From: Sodiomyces alkalinus F11
Lineage: Eukaryota; Ascomycota; Sordariomycetes; Glomerellales; Plectosphaerellaceae
Direction of reading: 5' to 3'
DNA length: 64,000 bases
Assembly (NCBI RefSeq): GCF_003711515.1
Contig: NW_021167087.1
Span: 1,856,799-1,920,798, forward strand
Of this stretch, positions 11,212-23,956 are shown in pieces. The position numbers were made by a program, and so were the translations under genes. The notes below the pieces were generated by a model that saw only the letters and a program-made list of their open reading frames with translations, was not told the DNA's origin and made no database searches. Each line of letters starts with the position of its first letter. Position 1 is the first letter of the stretch.

Positions 11212-13387
11212 TCACTCGATGCTCATCCGCATCAAGCCGTCATGGGTGTCCGTCATGCCCTGAAGCCCTACCCGTCCCTTGTTACCGCCGAGGCGGTTGT
11301 TCAACGCCGCGCTATTATTATTCGTGGTCGTATTCCCGGGCGTCCCGGCGCCTAAGCTCGCGCTGCCACTGCCGGCCTCGCTCGGTGCACCACTCCCGCC
11401 GCCCCGATCCCCGCTGGTACTGCCGGCACGGGATCCCCACGGGGCCCCATCCCGCTGGAGGGGACTCTGTATGACGGGGGAGTTGTGGACGCTCATTCCC
11501 GGGCTGACGGCCCGGCGCTTGGAAATGTTAGGGTCGAAGTCGTCGTCGCGGCGCCGCTTGTTGTTGATGCGGCGCGTAATCTCCGCAGCACTCGGGGGCA
11601 CCTGCGAACCCGGCCCTTGTCCCGGTCCCCCGAACCATCCCCATCCTGACCCTTGCGACACCCCCTGGGAGGCCCCGGCGGCGGATACGTCGCCCTTGGC
11701 GGATTCACCGCTAGCACTGGCCATAACAAACCCTGCCGTGGCGCCGAGCGAAGGGGAATCCATATTCGTGTCTTCGCTCATGCCCGAGGAGGAGCCCCTT
11801 GGCATGAGCGCGGACGGCGGCGGCGGCGGCGTGGTACGGGTGCCTATGCTGCTGGATTCTGAAAAGGTGTCCCAGAACTTCGGACCCTTCGAGTTCTTCA
11901 AGGCCTGTTGCTTAAAGCTGCTCGAAAGTCCCGATTCGGCCATCATCTCGTCCCCAGGGACATCGTCGAGATTGTCCTGGTTGGCCAAGTTCGGGGACGA
12001 AAGAGCGGTAGGTATACGTGGCTCGAGGTCGACGTCGCTCTCGCGAACCTGACGAATGACCTCGGCTTCTCGGCGGACTTCGGCTTCGACGGGGGCGCAT
12101 TCCTCTAGAAGTGCGTGCTTTATTCGAGCAAAGTTTTTCGTCTTGGGCTGTCCGAATAATTACGTCAGTGATACTGAAGCAAGGGGGAACGAAGAAAGAG
12201 AGAGGATGACAGTTAAAGAAAGGGGGTGAAAAATGCCCCGGGAGCCTCTGGAGTCATACCATGAGATTACCCCGACGGGCAGCCACCTGCCGCATGATGG
12301 TATGTCTCTGTTTAAAGCCGTCATTGCCGGATCGTTCTTCCTCGCTACCAGATATGTGTAGCTGATTGGCCTGCCAGCTGATGCTTTCACGCCGCGGGTG
12401 CGACATGTCCTTGACAATGGGAGGTGATTTGGACAGCGCCGCCGCAGCTGCCGGTCCAAAGCCCAGACCTGGGAGTCCGCGAGTTTTCTTCTTCTTGGAT
12501 TGTTTCCTCGAGCGTTGGCGCTGCTGGAAGCTCAGGAGGCTGTTGATAGCCGGAGATCCGGAGACCCCAATTGGGCCGGTAGTCCTGTTGATCTGCGGGG
12601 TGGTAACAAAGGCATCGTCCATATCCTCATCCATCATATCGTCGTCCTCGGAAGAGGAACTTTCGGAGCCCAGGTGGTTGGCACTTCCGAGGGAGCTGGA
12701 GATGTTTGTTGTGCGGTCGTGATTGCCTATGACGGACCATAGCGAGTTGGATGACTGTTCGGCATTCCCATAGTCTTGGTTTGTTCGGGCCGGTATGTTC
12801 ATGGCACGGCCGGCACCGACGGTCGGGGATGAGTCGGCAGAGGATTGTTCGGCGAGAGTCGAGTGGTGCAGGCTGGTGGCAGCACGAGAAAAGTCCAGGC
12901 CGCGGGAGCGACGGGGCAGGATGTTTGTGGGGCTGGCATAAATGTGCGAATGGTCGAGCTTCGGGGAAAGGGGTGCGGGTTTGGTGAAAACGGCGGGGGC
13001 AGGAGACTGCAATGGCGTGGTAGAACCGTGCTCGGGTTGATGATCGGAGTGCTGATTTAAAGCGAGTGGTAAGGTGAGCCCGCGAGGGAGCTCGGGTCTT
13101 CTGGGTGTCACGGGCCCAGAGCCAGGGTTCCGGCTCAACGACGTGTCTCTAATATGATTATCGTCCTTGGACATTTTACTCCTAGCTTCCGAAGTAAACG
13201 GCGCCGGGGATGATTTCGCCGGCGTCCCACTCCCTCCACCTCCATCGGAGTAGGACCGTCCCCTGAAAACGGATGACGAGCCAATGTCTTGGTTTGATTG
13301 AACGGTCTGGTCTCTGCCTTGTGAATCATCCATCACCACTGCCTCGTCATAGTACCCGGGTTGAGTAAACTGAAACGGTCGGTCCAT
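11212..13387 (-). CDS. Ser-rich, largely disordered protein of unknown function
   Basis: Two exons, 13387..12260 and 12147..11212, 687 residues; the intron has donor GTATGA and acceptor GGACAG. Exon 2 opens with PKTKNFARIKHALLEECAPVEAE, a charged helical segment that is the most likely conserved core, followed by EVRREAEVIRQV. Most of the rest is low complexity (Ser, Pro, Gly, Asn), with an acidic patch SESSSSEDDDMMDEDMDDAF and basic patches RKQSKKKKTRG and NNKRRRDDDFDPNISKRRAV that look like nuclear localisation signals. Short SP and TP motifs are frequent, as in phosphoregulated nuclear proteins. No family was recognised and no function is proposed. Confidence 0.75.
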
Positions 13388-14793
13388 CTCATATAGTAGT
13401 CAATTCAGGTCGGTTGGTAGGTCGAATCCGCCGTGGATTTCGCACGATGGTACTGGGCTGGAGTGCCTTTCAAGTCATTGGTGTCGATATTCGGTGGGAT
13501 GGAGAGGTAGACATCGCCGAATTAGTCGAGGATATGAGCGTCGAGGTTGATGAGCCCAGGGGAGATCAAGTCTGGAGGATCGTGCTTTGTTTGGCAGGTA
13601 ATTGAAGGAGGAGAAAATGCGTATGCGTAAGCCCTTTCCCACGTTCTAGCGTTCCAACGTTGATGGGTTAGGTTTCTCGCGACTTCGTCATACTCTATTT
13701 GACGCGCCACGGGGACTAGACGGCGCAGCCCCACCTGCACCGTTAGGGTACGGATAATTAGTACATGTACATCATTGAATCGGTATCGTAGGTATTTTGG
13801 CCGCAACTACTTCGTAGACACTATTTCGCACTTTGGGACGTGTTCACCTGGATATTCCTCTCTTTCCCTCCCCCTCCTCCTTTTTTTCTTTTTCTTTTTT
13901 TCGTTTTGACTCGATTGCTATCAAAAATTGCCTTGAAAAAAGTGGAAGAAATGCATGCTGCTTGCGCGTGGGGTGTCCTCTGGAAGTAGAGAATCGAAAT
14001 TGTTAATCATTTCAAGCGCCTCATGTTCAGGGTCACATACCTTAGGTACCCTCTCTGAAATTGGCTTCAATGGTTTAATCGCCGGTCACCCAACGTAACG
14101 TGCCTTGCCTCCCAGTCTCCTACCACATATTCCTTGGTCCTACAAATAACTGGACAGGTCCTAACCACAACTAATTTCTCTTTCTTGTTCCGCCTCAATT
14201 CGCCACAGTGTCCCGGCGCCTCAAAAGTCCAACCGATGTTCGGCTGATCCCCGTGCGACGGATGCAAGCTATATGAATGGGGTTGTTCATGATGGTCTGC
14301 TTAAACCCACCCTATGCTCTGTACTCCGTAATCACACATAGGATGGATCATGGGTAGTACGGCAGATGAGGTCGCCTAGCCCCACTAGCCTCAATGCTGG
14401 GTTGTCTCTCCTCAGGCCTTCGTAATTCACCTTGCGTTGAGAACTGCGGGGCAGGATATATATGCAAGAATCACTCGACCCCGCCAATCACCACTCCACC
14501 AATCTCGACGAACTTGAACTTTTTTGCCCTCCTCTCCGAAGGAAAGCCGAACACCGATAAGACACGGGGCATTGACCGTCATATATGTACTCATTCCGTC
14601 CGTTGCAGAGAATCCGACAGATCCAAGCCCTCTTCATCACAAAACCAAACGCCAGTACAGGTCCGTCTACCCCGAAATTTCCGACTTCACGTCTGTGGCA
14701 CGAGAGAATGGAGAACCCAAGAGGAGAATCATAACAACACAGTGATACTGAACCTACACCGCACTAGCGCAATCCTACCGACATCACACGACC
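13388..14793. other. Intergenic between divergent genes
   Basis: About 1.4 kb, with a T-rich pyrimidine tract at 13855-13910 and a TACCTTAGGTACC palindrome at 14038-14050. Probably holds promoters for the Ser-rich protein (leftward) and glyoxalase I (rightward). Confidence 0.55.
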
Positions 14794-16173
14794 ATGGCGA
14801 CCACAACAGATACCAAGAAGTACAAACTCAATCACTCGATGTATGCCACCCCTGCCCTCTCGATCACCCCCAACCGATGTTACTTCTCAGGTCGACTCTC
14901 TGACTTTCAGCTTCCCAGGATCCGTGTGAAGGACCCGAAGGAGTCCGGTGCGCAATACCGTCTTCGACTCTTTTGTCCCCTCACGCGTCCAATTCCTAAC
15001 CAACACACTCTCGGACAGTCAAGTTCTACGAGCTCCTGGGCATGAAAGTGATCAAGATCATCCGCCAGCCCGAGGCCAAGTTCGACCTGTACTTCCTCGC
15101 ATACGACTCCCCCGGCGCCGTCTCGGCCGGCAACTCCACATTCGACCGCGAGGGCATCATCGAGCTGACCCACAACTACGGCACCGAGTCGGACCCGGAT
15201 TATAAGATCAACAACGGCAACGTGGAACCCCACCGCGGCTTCGGCCACATCTGCATCTCCGTCGACAACATTCAAGCCGCCTGCTCCCGTATCGAGGCCG
15301 CCGGATACACTTTCCAGAAGAAGCTCACGGACGGCCGCATGCGCCATATCGCCTTTGTCAAGGACCCAGATTCGTACTGGGTGGAAGTCATCTCCTGGAA
15401 TGACGTGAACAAGACAGAGGGCATCACCGAGACGGATGTCTCGACGTACAGAATGGTTCGTCTCTCGCGGTTCTTTTGGGCCCTATTGTTGCCATGTTGC
15501 TGGACCCCAAAGAACGAAGAAGTGGGCGGGCCTTGGGTAGAGACAAGAGAAGGAGACTTCATCAGTGCGGAGAGCTGACGTATGAATCCCCCCCCTCTGC
15601 AGAACCACACCATGCTCCGAGTCAAGGACGCAGAAAAGTCCCTCAAATTCTACCGGGATGTCTTGGGCATGTCGCTGTTCCGCACGAACGAGAACGCGGC
15701 AGCCGGCTTCACACTCTATTTCCTCGGCTACCCTGGAGCCAAGGGCCTCCCTGCGCAGGACGCGACCGGTGGCGCCGAGGGTCAGAACACGGCTGATCGT
15801 GAAGGTCTCCTGGAGCTCACATGGAACCATGGCACCGAGAAGGACGAGGACTTCAAATACCACAACGGAAACGACCAGCCCCAGGGCTTCGGTCATATTT
15901 GTGAGTTTGAAGCCCATGCCTCCCTTAGAGGGCCCTTTGCCAGAGAAGTCTCACCCTACGGAATGAAGCGAAGAACGGGAAGCTGACAGCGAACAAGGCG
16001 TCTCCGTCGACAACCTTGACGCGGCTTGCCAACGGCTCGAAGACCTAAAGGTGAATTGGAAGAAGAGGTTGACGGATGGACGGATGAAGAACGTGGCGTT
16101 CATCTTGGACCCCGACAACTACTGGATTGAAATTGTACAGAATGAGAGGTTTAGCGGAAAGGATAATTTTTAG
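14794..16173 (+). CDS. GLO1: Glyoxalase I (lactoylglutathione lyase), two-domain monomeric form
   Basis: Five exons: 14794..14840, 14919..14947, 15019..15455, 15603..15900, 15998..16173 (328 residues; yeast Glo1 is 326). It converts the methylglyoxal-glutathione hemithioacetal to S-lactoylglutathione in the cytosol. The duplicated fold is plain: YKLNHSMIRVKDPKESVKFY / NHTMLRVKDAEKSLKFY; GIIELTHNYGTE / GLLELTWNHGTE; GFGHICISVDN / GFGHICVSVDN; KKLTDGRMRHIAFVKDPD / KRLTDGRMKNVAFILDPD. The metal-binding His and Glu of the NH(S/T)M and LEL motifs are kept in both halves. Exon 2 is only 29 nt and splits the first VOC motif, so automatic models may miss it. Confidence 0.95.
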
Positions 16174-17402
16174 ACGGCCTGCCATGCCAGGAGCAGACCT
16201 GAGTGTGCGGCGTAGGGAGTACGGAGTGTGAATGTGCTGTGAACCACCCACACCCCCCCCACCCCCCCCGGGGGGGCGTTCAACGTTGGATAAGGTGGCG
16301 CACAGGGGCGATTGTTGGCTTGCTACCGTAGCGTGGCGTGACGCGAGAGAGTGGGAGAGCGGGGTGCCTTGAAAGATAGTGCTCCGTAAATCCTAGGTAC
16401 CTTATTACTCAGTACAGTATTCGTACTCCGTAGTGGCAGATCCAGTACCTTATGGATCATGGCCATCTCGTGTCCATGAGACTGTAAGGTACTCTGTACC
16501 TACGGTCGTCCCTCATCCACATGTACCCGTCACCCGACTTGCCGACTGTTACTTGCGTTGCCTTTGGTCGTCTGCTGGGCTTCCACCAAAAACGTTCGAG
16601 ATCCATACCTATGGTAGGTAAACACTGCCTTGACCATCTCATCGTCATGCATGTCCCACGGTTCCGGCCCAGTAAAAGTGCGGGGGGAATAGCAGGGTGG
16701 CAGCGCATTGCATTAGCCATTCGTGGGGGAAGCCTATCACAGGGGGCGCGACTTGTTTACTTGCAACCCTGACGCCGTCTCACCAAGCACTCCCTCTATG
16801 TCTTGACCAACATCATCCCCTTATAGGTCGGTGGCGTATGAACACTTTGTACCCCACGGTCTGCATCCGCCACTGAGTCCTGTCGATGAGTAAATACTAT
16901 TAGTAGCTAGGCCTTGCGTGCTTCTATCTGCGTCGTCTTACAGTCTCGGCAATGCGACTGAACCGGTATACCCTTACAGATATTATCCCGGTAACGTACT
17001 TCCGCCCCCGTGACCCTGACTTCGCTTGAAGACATATATTGCGGGGCAGGAGAGCAGGCCAAGGGTCATGAATTGCGCCTTCACTGGTTTGCGCGCCTGC
17101 ACCATCTACCTAGGTAGCTTCCAATTGGTTTTGGCAGTATCGAGGGACCATTTGACTTCCCCTCGTCTGTCAACGAAGAAGTTGCCCGTCCGAAAAGAGC
17201 TATAAGAACGGGCGGGGCGGGGACTCGTCCAGGTCTTCCTTTCGCAGGGATTATTTCTTTGTCCTCAAACTCTTTCTCTCAGTTTCAACGAGGGGAAAAC
17301 AACCTTCACCATCACCTCACCTGTCTGCAGAATTTCCTGAAACAACAGACGTGACACGCGAAGAAGCTAGCAGAGTGGTTACCATTATTTCTCATCGACA
17401 CC
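16174..17402. other. Intergenic; promoter region of the serine-biosynthesis gene
   Basis: About 1.2 kb. It contains a C/G homopolymer stretch at 16250-16277 that can fold back on itself and could be a weak termination signal for GLO1. A TATA-like CTATAAGAACG lies near 17200, followed by a pyrimidine-rich leader before the ATG at 17403. Confidence 0.5.
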
Positions 17403-19205
17403 ATGGCTCCATCGGCAATCGAAACCGTAACGTCGTCGGGGTCTTCGCTCGTATCTTCCGATAGGCCGCGCATCCTAGTGCCCGAAAAAGTTTCCCCTGA
17501 TGGCCTCGCCCTCTTCAAAGACAAGTACGATGTAGACATCCGGCTTGGTTTGACGGCGGACGAATTGATCGCCGAGATACCCCGATACCATGCCTTGATC
17601 GTCCGATCCGAGACCAAGGTCACTGCCAGCGTGTTGGCGGCCGGCAAGAAGCTGAGGGTCGTCGCACGAGCCGGGGTCGGCGTAGACAACATCGACGTCG
17701 ACGCCGCCACAGCCCAGGGCATCATCGTCGTCAACTCGCCCGCAGGGAACATAGTGGCGGCGGCGGAGCATACCATTGCCCTGCTGCTTGCCACGGCCCG
17801 CAACGTGGGGCGGGCTGACGCAGGCATGAAGGGCGACAAATGGGAGCGCGGGAAACTCGTCGGCGTCGAGGTTGGACAGAAGACTCTAGGCATCATTGGC
17901 CTTGGTAAGGTGGGGATGAAGGTCGCCCGAATGGCCATCGGACTCGGGATGAAAGTCAAGGCGGTCGATCCCTATGCTAGCAAGGACATTGCCGAACAAG
18001 CGCAGGTCGAACTCGTCTCCGATCTAAGCGCGCTGTTGCCCGAGGTCGACTTTCTGACCACCCACACGCCGCTGATGGCGACCACCCTAGGGCTCATCAA
18101 GGAGGCCGAGCTGCAAAAGATGAAGAGGACGGCCCGAGTCCTCAACGTAGCACGAGGAGGCGTGTATGACGAAGCGGCACTGATCAAGGGCCTCGACGAA
18201 GGATGGATCGCGGGCGCCGGTATCGACGTCTTCACATCTGAACCGCCGGCCGCCGACTCGACAGCCTCACGGCTGGCAAGACATCCGAAGGTAGTCGCGA
18301 CGCCGCATCTGGGCGCATCCACGGTCGAAGCCCAGGAGAACGTCTCGATGGACGTGTGTAGGCAGGTAGCCGAGATCCTGCGAGGGGGGCTTCCGTCGGC
18401 GGCCGTCAACGCGCCCCTGATTCTGCCGGAGGAGTACCGCAAGCTCCAGCCTTTCGTCCAGCTGGTGGAAAAGATGGGCGGGATCTATACGCAACATTTC
18501 GTGCGCAGCCAGGGCGGCATGGTGGGGGGCCGGAAATTCGAGCTGGTCTACCAGGGCGAGCTGTCGGGTCTGTCCAACACCCGGCCCTTGCTGGCGGCCC
18601 TGGTGAAGGGCCTCGTGTCGTCGATCAGCGACTCGGGAGGCCGAGATGTGAACATCGTCAACGCAGGACTGATCGCCAAGGAGAAAGGAATCCTGATCAG
18701 CGAGACACACAGCGGCGAGACCAATAATGTGATATACTCGAGCCTGGTGACGCTGCGGTCGTATGACGGGGATAGCCCGGGATCGGAGCGTTGTATCGCA
18801 GGCTACGTCTCGGGACGGAGCGTGTATATCTCCAAGTTGGGCCAATTCAGTGCCACATTCAGACCTGAAGGCACGCTGCTAGTGCTGCACAACTATGACG
18901 AGCCCGGAAAAATTGGCGGCGTGGGCATGGTGCTAGGCCGCCATGGGATCAACATCCGGTTCATGCAGGTCGCAAGCCTCGATGCCGAGGCGAGGGAGGA
19001 GAGGGCGAAGAGGGCTCTGAGTCAACTGGCCACGGGTGCCGGAGCAGAGAGCGACAACCCCGAAGCTTCGGAGGGCTCGTCGAATGGGAAGGAGGACAGG
19101 GAGGCGTTAATGATCCTCGGCGTCGACGATACGATGAGCGAAGAGGTGATCGAGGACCTGAAAAAGGCCGAGGGTATTCTCGATGTCAGCTTGGTCAGAT
19201 TATGA
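17403..19205 (+). CDS. D-3-phosphoglycerate dehydrogenase, long (ACT-domain) form
   Basis: Intronless, 600 residues, ATG in CACCATGG. It oxidises 3-phosphoglycerate with NAD+, the first step of serine synthesis. Visible: substrate-domain start RILVPEKVSPDGL, RAGVGVDNID, the Rossmann motif TLGIIGLGKVGMKVA (161-175) with VDP after strand 2, and catalytic Arg251 (ARGG), Glu280 (FTSEPP) and His302 (TPHLGAST). An intervening allosteric-type domain (about 320-490) and a C-terminal ACT domain follow, the latter beginning TLLVLHNYDEPGKIGGVGMVLG. The ACT domain is interrupted by a hydrophilic insert (roughly 530-570). The length resembles the bacterial/plant type more than the 469-residue yeast Ser3/Ser33, so the yeast symbol is not assigned. 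Confidence 0.93.
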   Translation: MAPSAIETVTSSGSSLVSSDRPRILVPEKVSPDGLALFKDKYDVDIRLGLTADELIAEIPRYHALIVRSETKVTASVLAAGKKLRVVARAGVGVDNIDVDAATAQGIIVVNSPAGNIVAAAEHTIALLLATARNVGRADAGMKGDKWERGKLVGVEVGQKTLGIIGLGKVGMKVARMAIGLGMKVKAVDPYASKDIAEQAQVELVSDLSALLPEVDFLTTHTPLMATTLGLIKEAELQKMKRTARVLNVARGGVYDEAALIKGLDEGWIAGAGIDVFTSEPPAADSTASRLARHPKVVATPHLGASTVEAQENVSMDVCRQVAEILRGGLPSAAVNAPLILPEEYRKLQPFVQLVEKMGGIYTQHFVRSQGGMVGGRKFELVYQGELSGLSNTRPLLAALVKGLVSSISDSGGRDVNIVNAGLIAKEKGILISETHSGETNNVIYSSLVTLRSYDGDSPGSERCIAGYVSGRSVYISKLGQFSATFRPEGTLLVLHNYDEPGKIGGVGMVLGRHGINIRFMQVASLDAEAREERAKRALSQLATGAGAESDNPEASEGSSNGKEDREALMILGVDDTMSEEVIEDLKKAEGILDVSLVRL

Positions 19206-20949
19206 TCAGGGAGAGTGTTTGGGCCTGACTATAATCCGTATTCTGTCTAGTATATAGAAGCTAGGGTGTAAAACGACGCTCTTGTTCGGTAATAAGGTTG
19301 TTGATTAATAGAAGAGAGCTCCCTAGATACCAGCTATAGTGGAGATACTATAAGCCCTAGTGGCTACCCCTATACGGGTTACGTAACCCGCCTATTAACC
19401 CTGCCCTTTTTAAATAACAGCTTAACCCTAAGCCTTAACGATAACTCTTTATAGTAATAAAATTATAGTAGAATCTTCTAGTAGTTTAGGTGTAATAAAG
19501 GGATAGTATTTTACTAGGCAAAATAACTATATATAAGTACTATAGATAAGTCCTACTTTGGATAAGCCTATAAACAGATTCCTACAATTAACACGATTCC
19601 TTATATAATCCTGCTAGGTTGATCTTATGTTTTCATATCTCTCCCCTTGCTTCAAGGTAACGGGCGGCGGTTTTTTCTTTCTTTTTTCTTTCTTTTTTAG
19701 TCCCTCGCCTGATGAAACAATGGCAATGCATATTGCTAGTACTGTTCCTCCATTGGTTTCGTGACAAGTGACTCTGGATGCTGTGTAGCTACTTATGAAT
19801 CTCTGGAGCATTGTGGGCGTAAGTAAACTCTAGACGAAGACCTTTGTGAAAGAGGGTAAGAACGACATGGTTGAGATGGATAAATTCACCTACGGAACAT
19901 TTATGGACTATATCGTCGTCTCTCGGGTTGTTTGTGTGTATACCTCAAGTGATGGGTTTTGAACAGGTAAAATTAGAGATGACGATATGACGAGATGACG
20001 ATTCTTCGTGCAGTCCGAGTCAGTGTGGTGATGGACAGGTGATGTTTTGGTTGCAACTTGAAAATTAGGAGCTACGTCTGCATGTATCCGTGGTACTTCG
20101 TACAGGAAAGGGAGCTACATAAGGTAAGGTACGTCCGATAGGTACATGTACGGAGAAGCTGCCAAGTAGCGCTATCACGTTCTTCCAATCAGCACACCGC
20201 AACCGGTCACAAGGAGTCAAAATGTGGACCCCATTGTACCCTAAGATTCGCGTAGAACTGAAGCTGTGTCTAAGGTAATGTGGCGTCATCCGGGAAGATT
20301 AAGTACTGAGCAAGGATCTCGGTACCGCTACCGAGCAAATGACCGTGGAGCAAGCAGCATAAGGTAAGGCCCAGACTCATCACTCCGGGACTCGCAGCGT
20401 CCATGCGTCGTCCATCCGTAACTTACAGGTACGTAAGGTACGTTGTATTAGGTTACCTCCCCCCCAATTACGCCCATTACGCCCTCCAAGCTTCTTCGCC
20501 CCTCCCCCAAAAAGAACTGCTTTTTATTGTCGACGAACACGTTTTCCACCGGATCCGACTCAATGGCACAACAATCCATCTCGAGAAGAGGCCGTTTAGC
20601 CGTCCGTATTTACTAGTGGAGTGTTTTACACTCGTCTCCTCTCGAATTCTCGGCACATATCTTCTCACTTTGCGGCCGGTGTGCTCGTCCATTACGCGAC
20701 GAACGACGACGACCGTCAAACTTCCAAGTCGAGCCGCGCCGGATCATATTTTGGTCATCCGGTCAACCCGTACCCATATAGATAACTTCGATTCTTATCT
20801 TCCATCGGCTCTCGACGAACATACTGCTAGTTATCATGCCTTGCTGAGTCTCGCACCGCCATCGACTTCACGACATCGGCAAACCAGTCTCGCCACGACC
20901 ACACTATCCCCGTCACTTCGTTGCCCATCGAACCGAGCACAATACAAAC
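19206..20949. other. Intergenic with AT-rich, RIP-like relic (about 19240-19620)
   Basis: From about 19240 to 19620 the composition changes sharply: TA dinucleotides are frequent (ATAGTAATAAAATTATAGTAG and similar) and CA/TG are comparatively few. This is the usual look of fungal repeat DNA decayed by repeat-induced point mutation. No coding frame survives. The rest, to 20949, holds GGTAC-type words and the leader of the MAM3-like gene; an open frame at 20403-21254 overlaps the true first exon in another frame and is not used. Confidence 0.5.
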
Positions 20950-23515
20950 ATGGTTGCAAGATACGCGCCGCGGCCCGGAAACTCGGCAGGTGCCTTTGGC
21001 ATCGTGCGGTCCAGCGTTCTAGGCCTAGGCCGTGCCCTGACCCTGGGGCTCTCCTCCGTCGTCGCCGCCCCGTTGGGCGCAAACAGTCATTACGACGAGG
21101 GGCCCGAGGAAACCGGTGCCGCTCGCTGGGTCTTGTTCGTATTGGCAATGGTCCTTGTCATCTCCGGCGGGGCCTTCGCCGGCTTGACCATCGCGTATGT
21201 TGCTCCACTCTCCGAACCTTTGGCTTTCCACTCATCATCAATTCAAGCTGCTAACATAACGTGAAGCCTAATGGGCCAAGACAACATCTATCTCCAAGTT
21301 CTGTCCGGCGATCCGAGCGAACCGCAGTGTAACAATGCGAGACGTGTACACAACTTGCTCAACCGGGGGAAACATTGGGTTCTTGTCACTTTGCTCCTGG
21401 CCAATGTTGTTGTCAACGAATCTCTGCCTGTTGTGCTGGACCGATGCCTGGGAGGTGGTGTTGCTGCCATTGTAGGCAGTACCGTCTTAATCGGTATGTC
21501 TCTGCTCTTTTATGCCTTCCACCCGCTCTCTCGTCTCCTTTCCTTCGTTGTTGTTCTAATCGTAGCCCGCAGTCATCTTTGGTGAAGTTGTCCCCCAGTC
21601 GATCTGCGTCCGCTATGGTCTGCAGATCGGAGGTATCATGGCCAAACCAGTCCTCGTCATGATGTGGCTGTTGGCCCCTATCGCCTGGCCTATCGCCAAG
21701 CTCCTCGACTGGGCTCTCGGTGAGGACCACGGTACCGTCTACAAGAAGAGCGGTCTGAAGACGCTTGTTACCCTGCACAAATCGCTAGGAGATGTGGGTG
21801 AACGGCTCAACCAAGACGAGGTCACCATCATCAGTGCCGTGCTCGACTTGAAGGACAAGCCTGTTTCTAGCGTCATGACGCCCATGGAGGACGTTTTTGT
21901 CATGGCCGAAGATACAGTACTCGATGAGAAGACCATGGACAAGATACTCTCCGCTGGATATTCCAGGATTCCCATCCACGCCCCTGGCAAACCCAGAGAC
22001 TTTGTCGGCATGCTCCTGGTCAAGATACTCATCACCTACGACCCTGAGGATTCCTGCCAGGTAAAGGATTTTCCTCTAGCTACTCTTCCGGAAACTCGCC
22101 CAGAGACAAGCTGCCTGGATATTGTCAACTTCTTTCAGGAAGGCAAGTCGCACATGGTCCTCGTCTCTGAGTATCCTGGAGAGGATCGCGGGGTGCTCGG
22201 AGTTGTCACGCTGGAGGATGTGATTGAGGAGCTAATTGGGGAGTAAGTGTCCCACTGCCCCCCCCGCCCCCCTCCTTTTTTTTCTTCTTTTTTTTCTTTG
22301 CCGCCCATCGCAGAACACAAAAACTAATTATTTCCAAGGGAAATTATTGATGAATCGGACGTGTATATCGATGTGCACAAGGCGATTCGCAGATTAACGC
22401 CCGCGCCCAAAGCTCGGCCTCACAAGAAAGACGCCGAGAGTTCAGCTAGCCATGTAAGCGAAAACGGTAAGCTCATCGATGTGGACGAGGTTGCCGAGCC
22501 TCAGGCAAGTTCCGAGGCCTCCGGCGCTCTGCCAGATGGAACGTTGATTCTGTCGAGCAGCCCTGGTCAGCACACGGCGACTTTTCTTATGCGGAGAAGC
22601 TCGGCCGGACCGGATGGACGTCTGCAAGAATCAATGGTCCCTGTCAAAGCCAATCTCGAAGAACTCAAGAACCAGTTAAAGCATCTGGGACCCTCAAACC
22701 GCAACACGCACCCCCTGGATACCAGGTCGACTACGGTCAAGATCAAATCTATAGTGGGATTGACGCCGAGTCATACGATGAGCCCATCGGGTCTTCGCCC
22801 GGCGTCCCTGGCGAGCGAACGACTTGACCCCAACCTGGAAGCCATCCAGAGAGAAGACGAAAGCACGCCGCTCATCCAGCCGACTGTCTCTGGAAAGGGC
22901 GGCGCGCAAGCCGTGCGTAGGAGCTACGGCGGCGCCGGTATGAGTGAGGCGCAAACGAGACTCGCGGTTCAACATACGGATGATCTAGCATCCCCCACGA
23001 GCACTCTCGAACTGCAAATGCCCACAATTTGGCCCGAGGGGGGCAGTACCAAGACCGCCAACGGCAAGAGCCCCGGTTCTACCTCTGGCGCCACTGGCAG
23101 AGAGCGGAGGAAACCCGGTAGTAGCGGGACCAGCACCAACAGCGGCGTCAGCGAAGGGAACCTGACGCCCAAGCAACACATCGCCCGCAGCGGAAGCATC
23201 AGCGAGAACGTGGTGGAAACGAGCTCGGGGGTGCACAAGATCATCATCCAGGCGTCCAGCGCCGAGGTGGAATACCTGTCAAACGCCCTTGGCGGGTGGG
23301 GGGGGCCCGGCAACAAGCACGCGCGGGAGGAGCTGCAGGTCGCAGTAGAGGAAGCATCGGAAGAAGACGAGAATGCGAGCGAGTTGACGTCGTCGGGTGG
23401 CCCGTCTTCGTCGGTTCCATCCGCATCGAATGATGACGGGAATGGGAATCAGACAAGCGGCAACAGCGAAAAGAAGAACAAGAAGAAGAAGAAGAAGAAG
23501 AAGGGCAAGTCCTAG
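20950..23515 (+). CDS. MAM3: CNNM/MAM3-type DUF21-CBS membrane protein
   Basis: Four exons: 20950..21194, 21267..21493, 21573..22242, 22339..23515 (772 residues). The N-terminal DUF21 transmembrane block ([22 protein letters not shown], then [19 protein letters not shown] and [16 protein letters not shown]) is followed by a CBS pair ([15 protein letters not shown] ... SRIPIHAPG ... MVLVSEY ... [16 protein letters not shown]). The C-terminal ~400 residues are low complexity and end in a lysine run. Yeast Mam3 is a vacuolar membrane protein affecting Mn2+/Mg2+ homeostasis; related CNNMs transport or sense Mg2+. The fourth exon joins ...ELIGE to [11 protein letters not shown], the expected end of the second CBS motif. 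Confidence 0.9.
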
Positions 23516-23956
23516 CTTGGCTGGTCGCAAGGGAGCCAGCACCATGTTCTGCTGGAGGGCGGAGCATCATCGACGGAAAGAAAAGGGGAACACTGTGATA
23601 AGACAGGATTGCGAATGTATGCGTGCGTGTTACGCACCGCCTGTACTATGGTATCTTTTAATTCCAAAGCAGTTCATGTTTTAGCCTCATCTATCCATGT
23701 GCCATCTTGGATTCCTCTTTTATCCTTGTTTTTTTTTTTTTCCCACTTTCCAACTGCCTGTCATATGCGGTTTCTTGGCGGGTGGGGATGGATACAAGAT
23801 GAGTCGTGCCACGGACGGCGCCTTGGTGAATATATCCAAGTCTTGTCGGCCCTTTCCTTTTCTTTTTTTCTTTATTTTTTTTATTTTTTGCCGTTCCTTT
23901 ACTTTTTCGTTTCGTCTTTTTCTTCTCTTCTCTTCCTTTTTTTTTCTCGCTCCCGC
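23516..23956. other. Intergenic between convergent genes
   Basis: About 440 bases with T-rich runs at 23728-23742 and 23860-23945; probably the two 3' untranslated regions. No gene seen. Confidence 0.6.

Noticed and set aside
16250..16277. Bacterial-type terminator hairpin after GLO1
   Set aside because: The C-run/G-run can pair, but this is a eukaryotic locus and the homopolymers may be partly sequencing noise.
20403..21254. 283-codon open frame
   Set aside because: Overlaps the first exon of the MAM3-like gene in another frame; the DUF21 segment is in the other frame.
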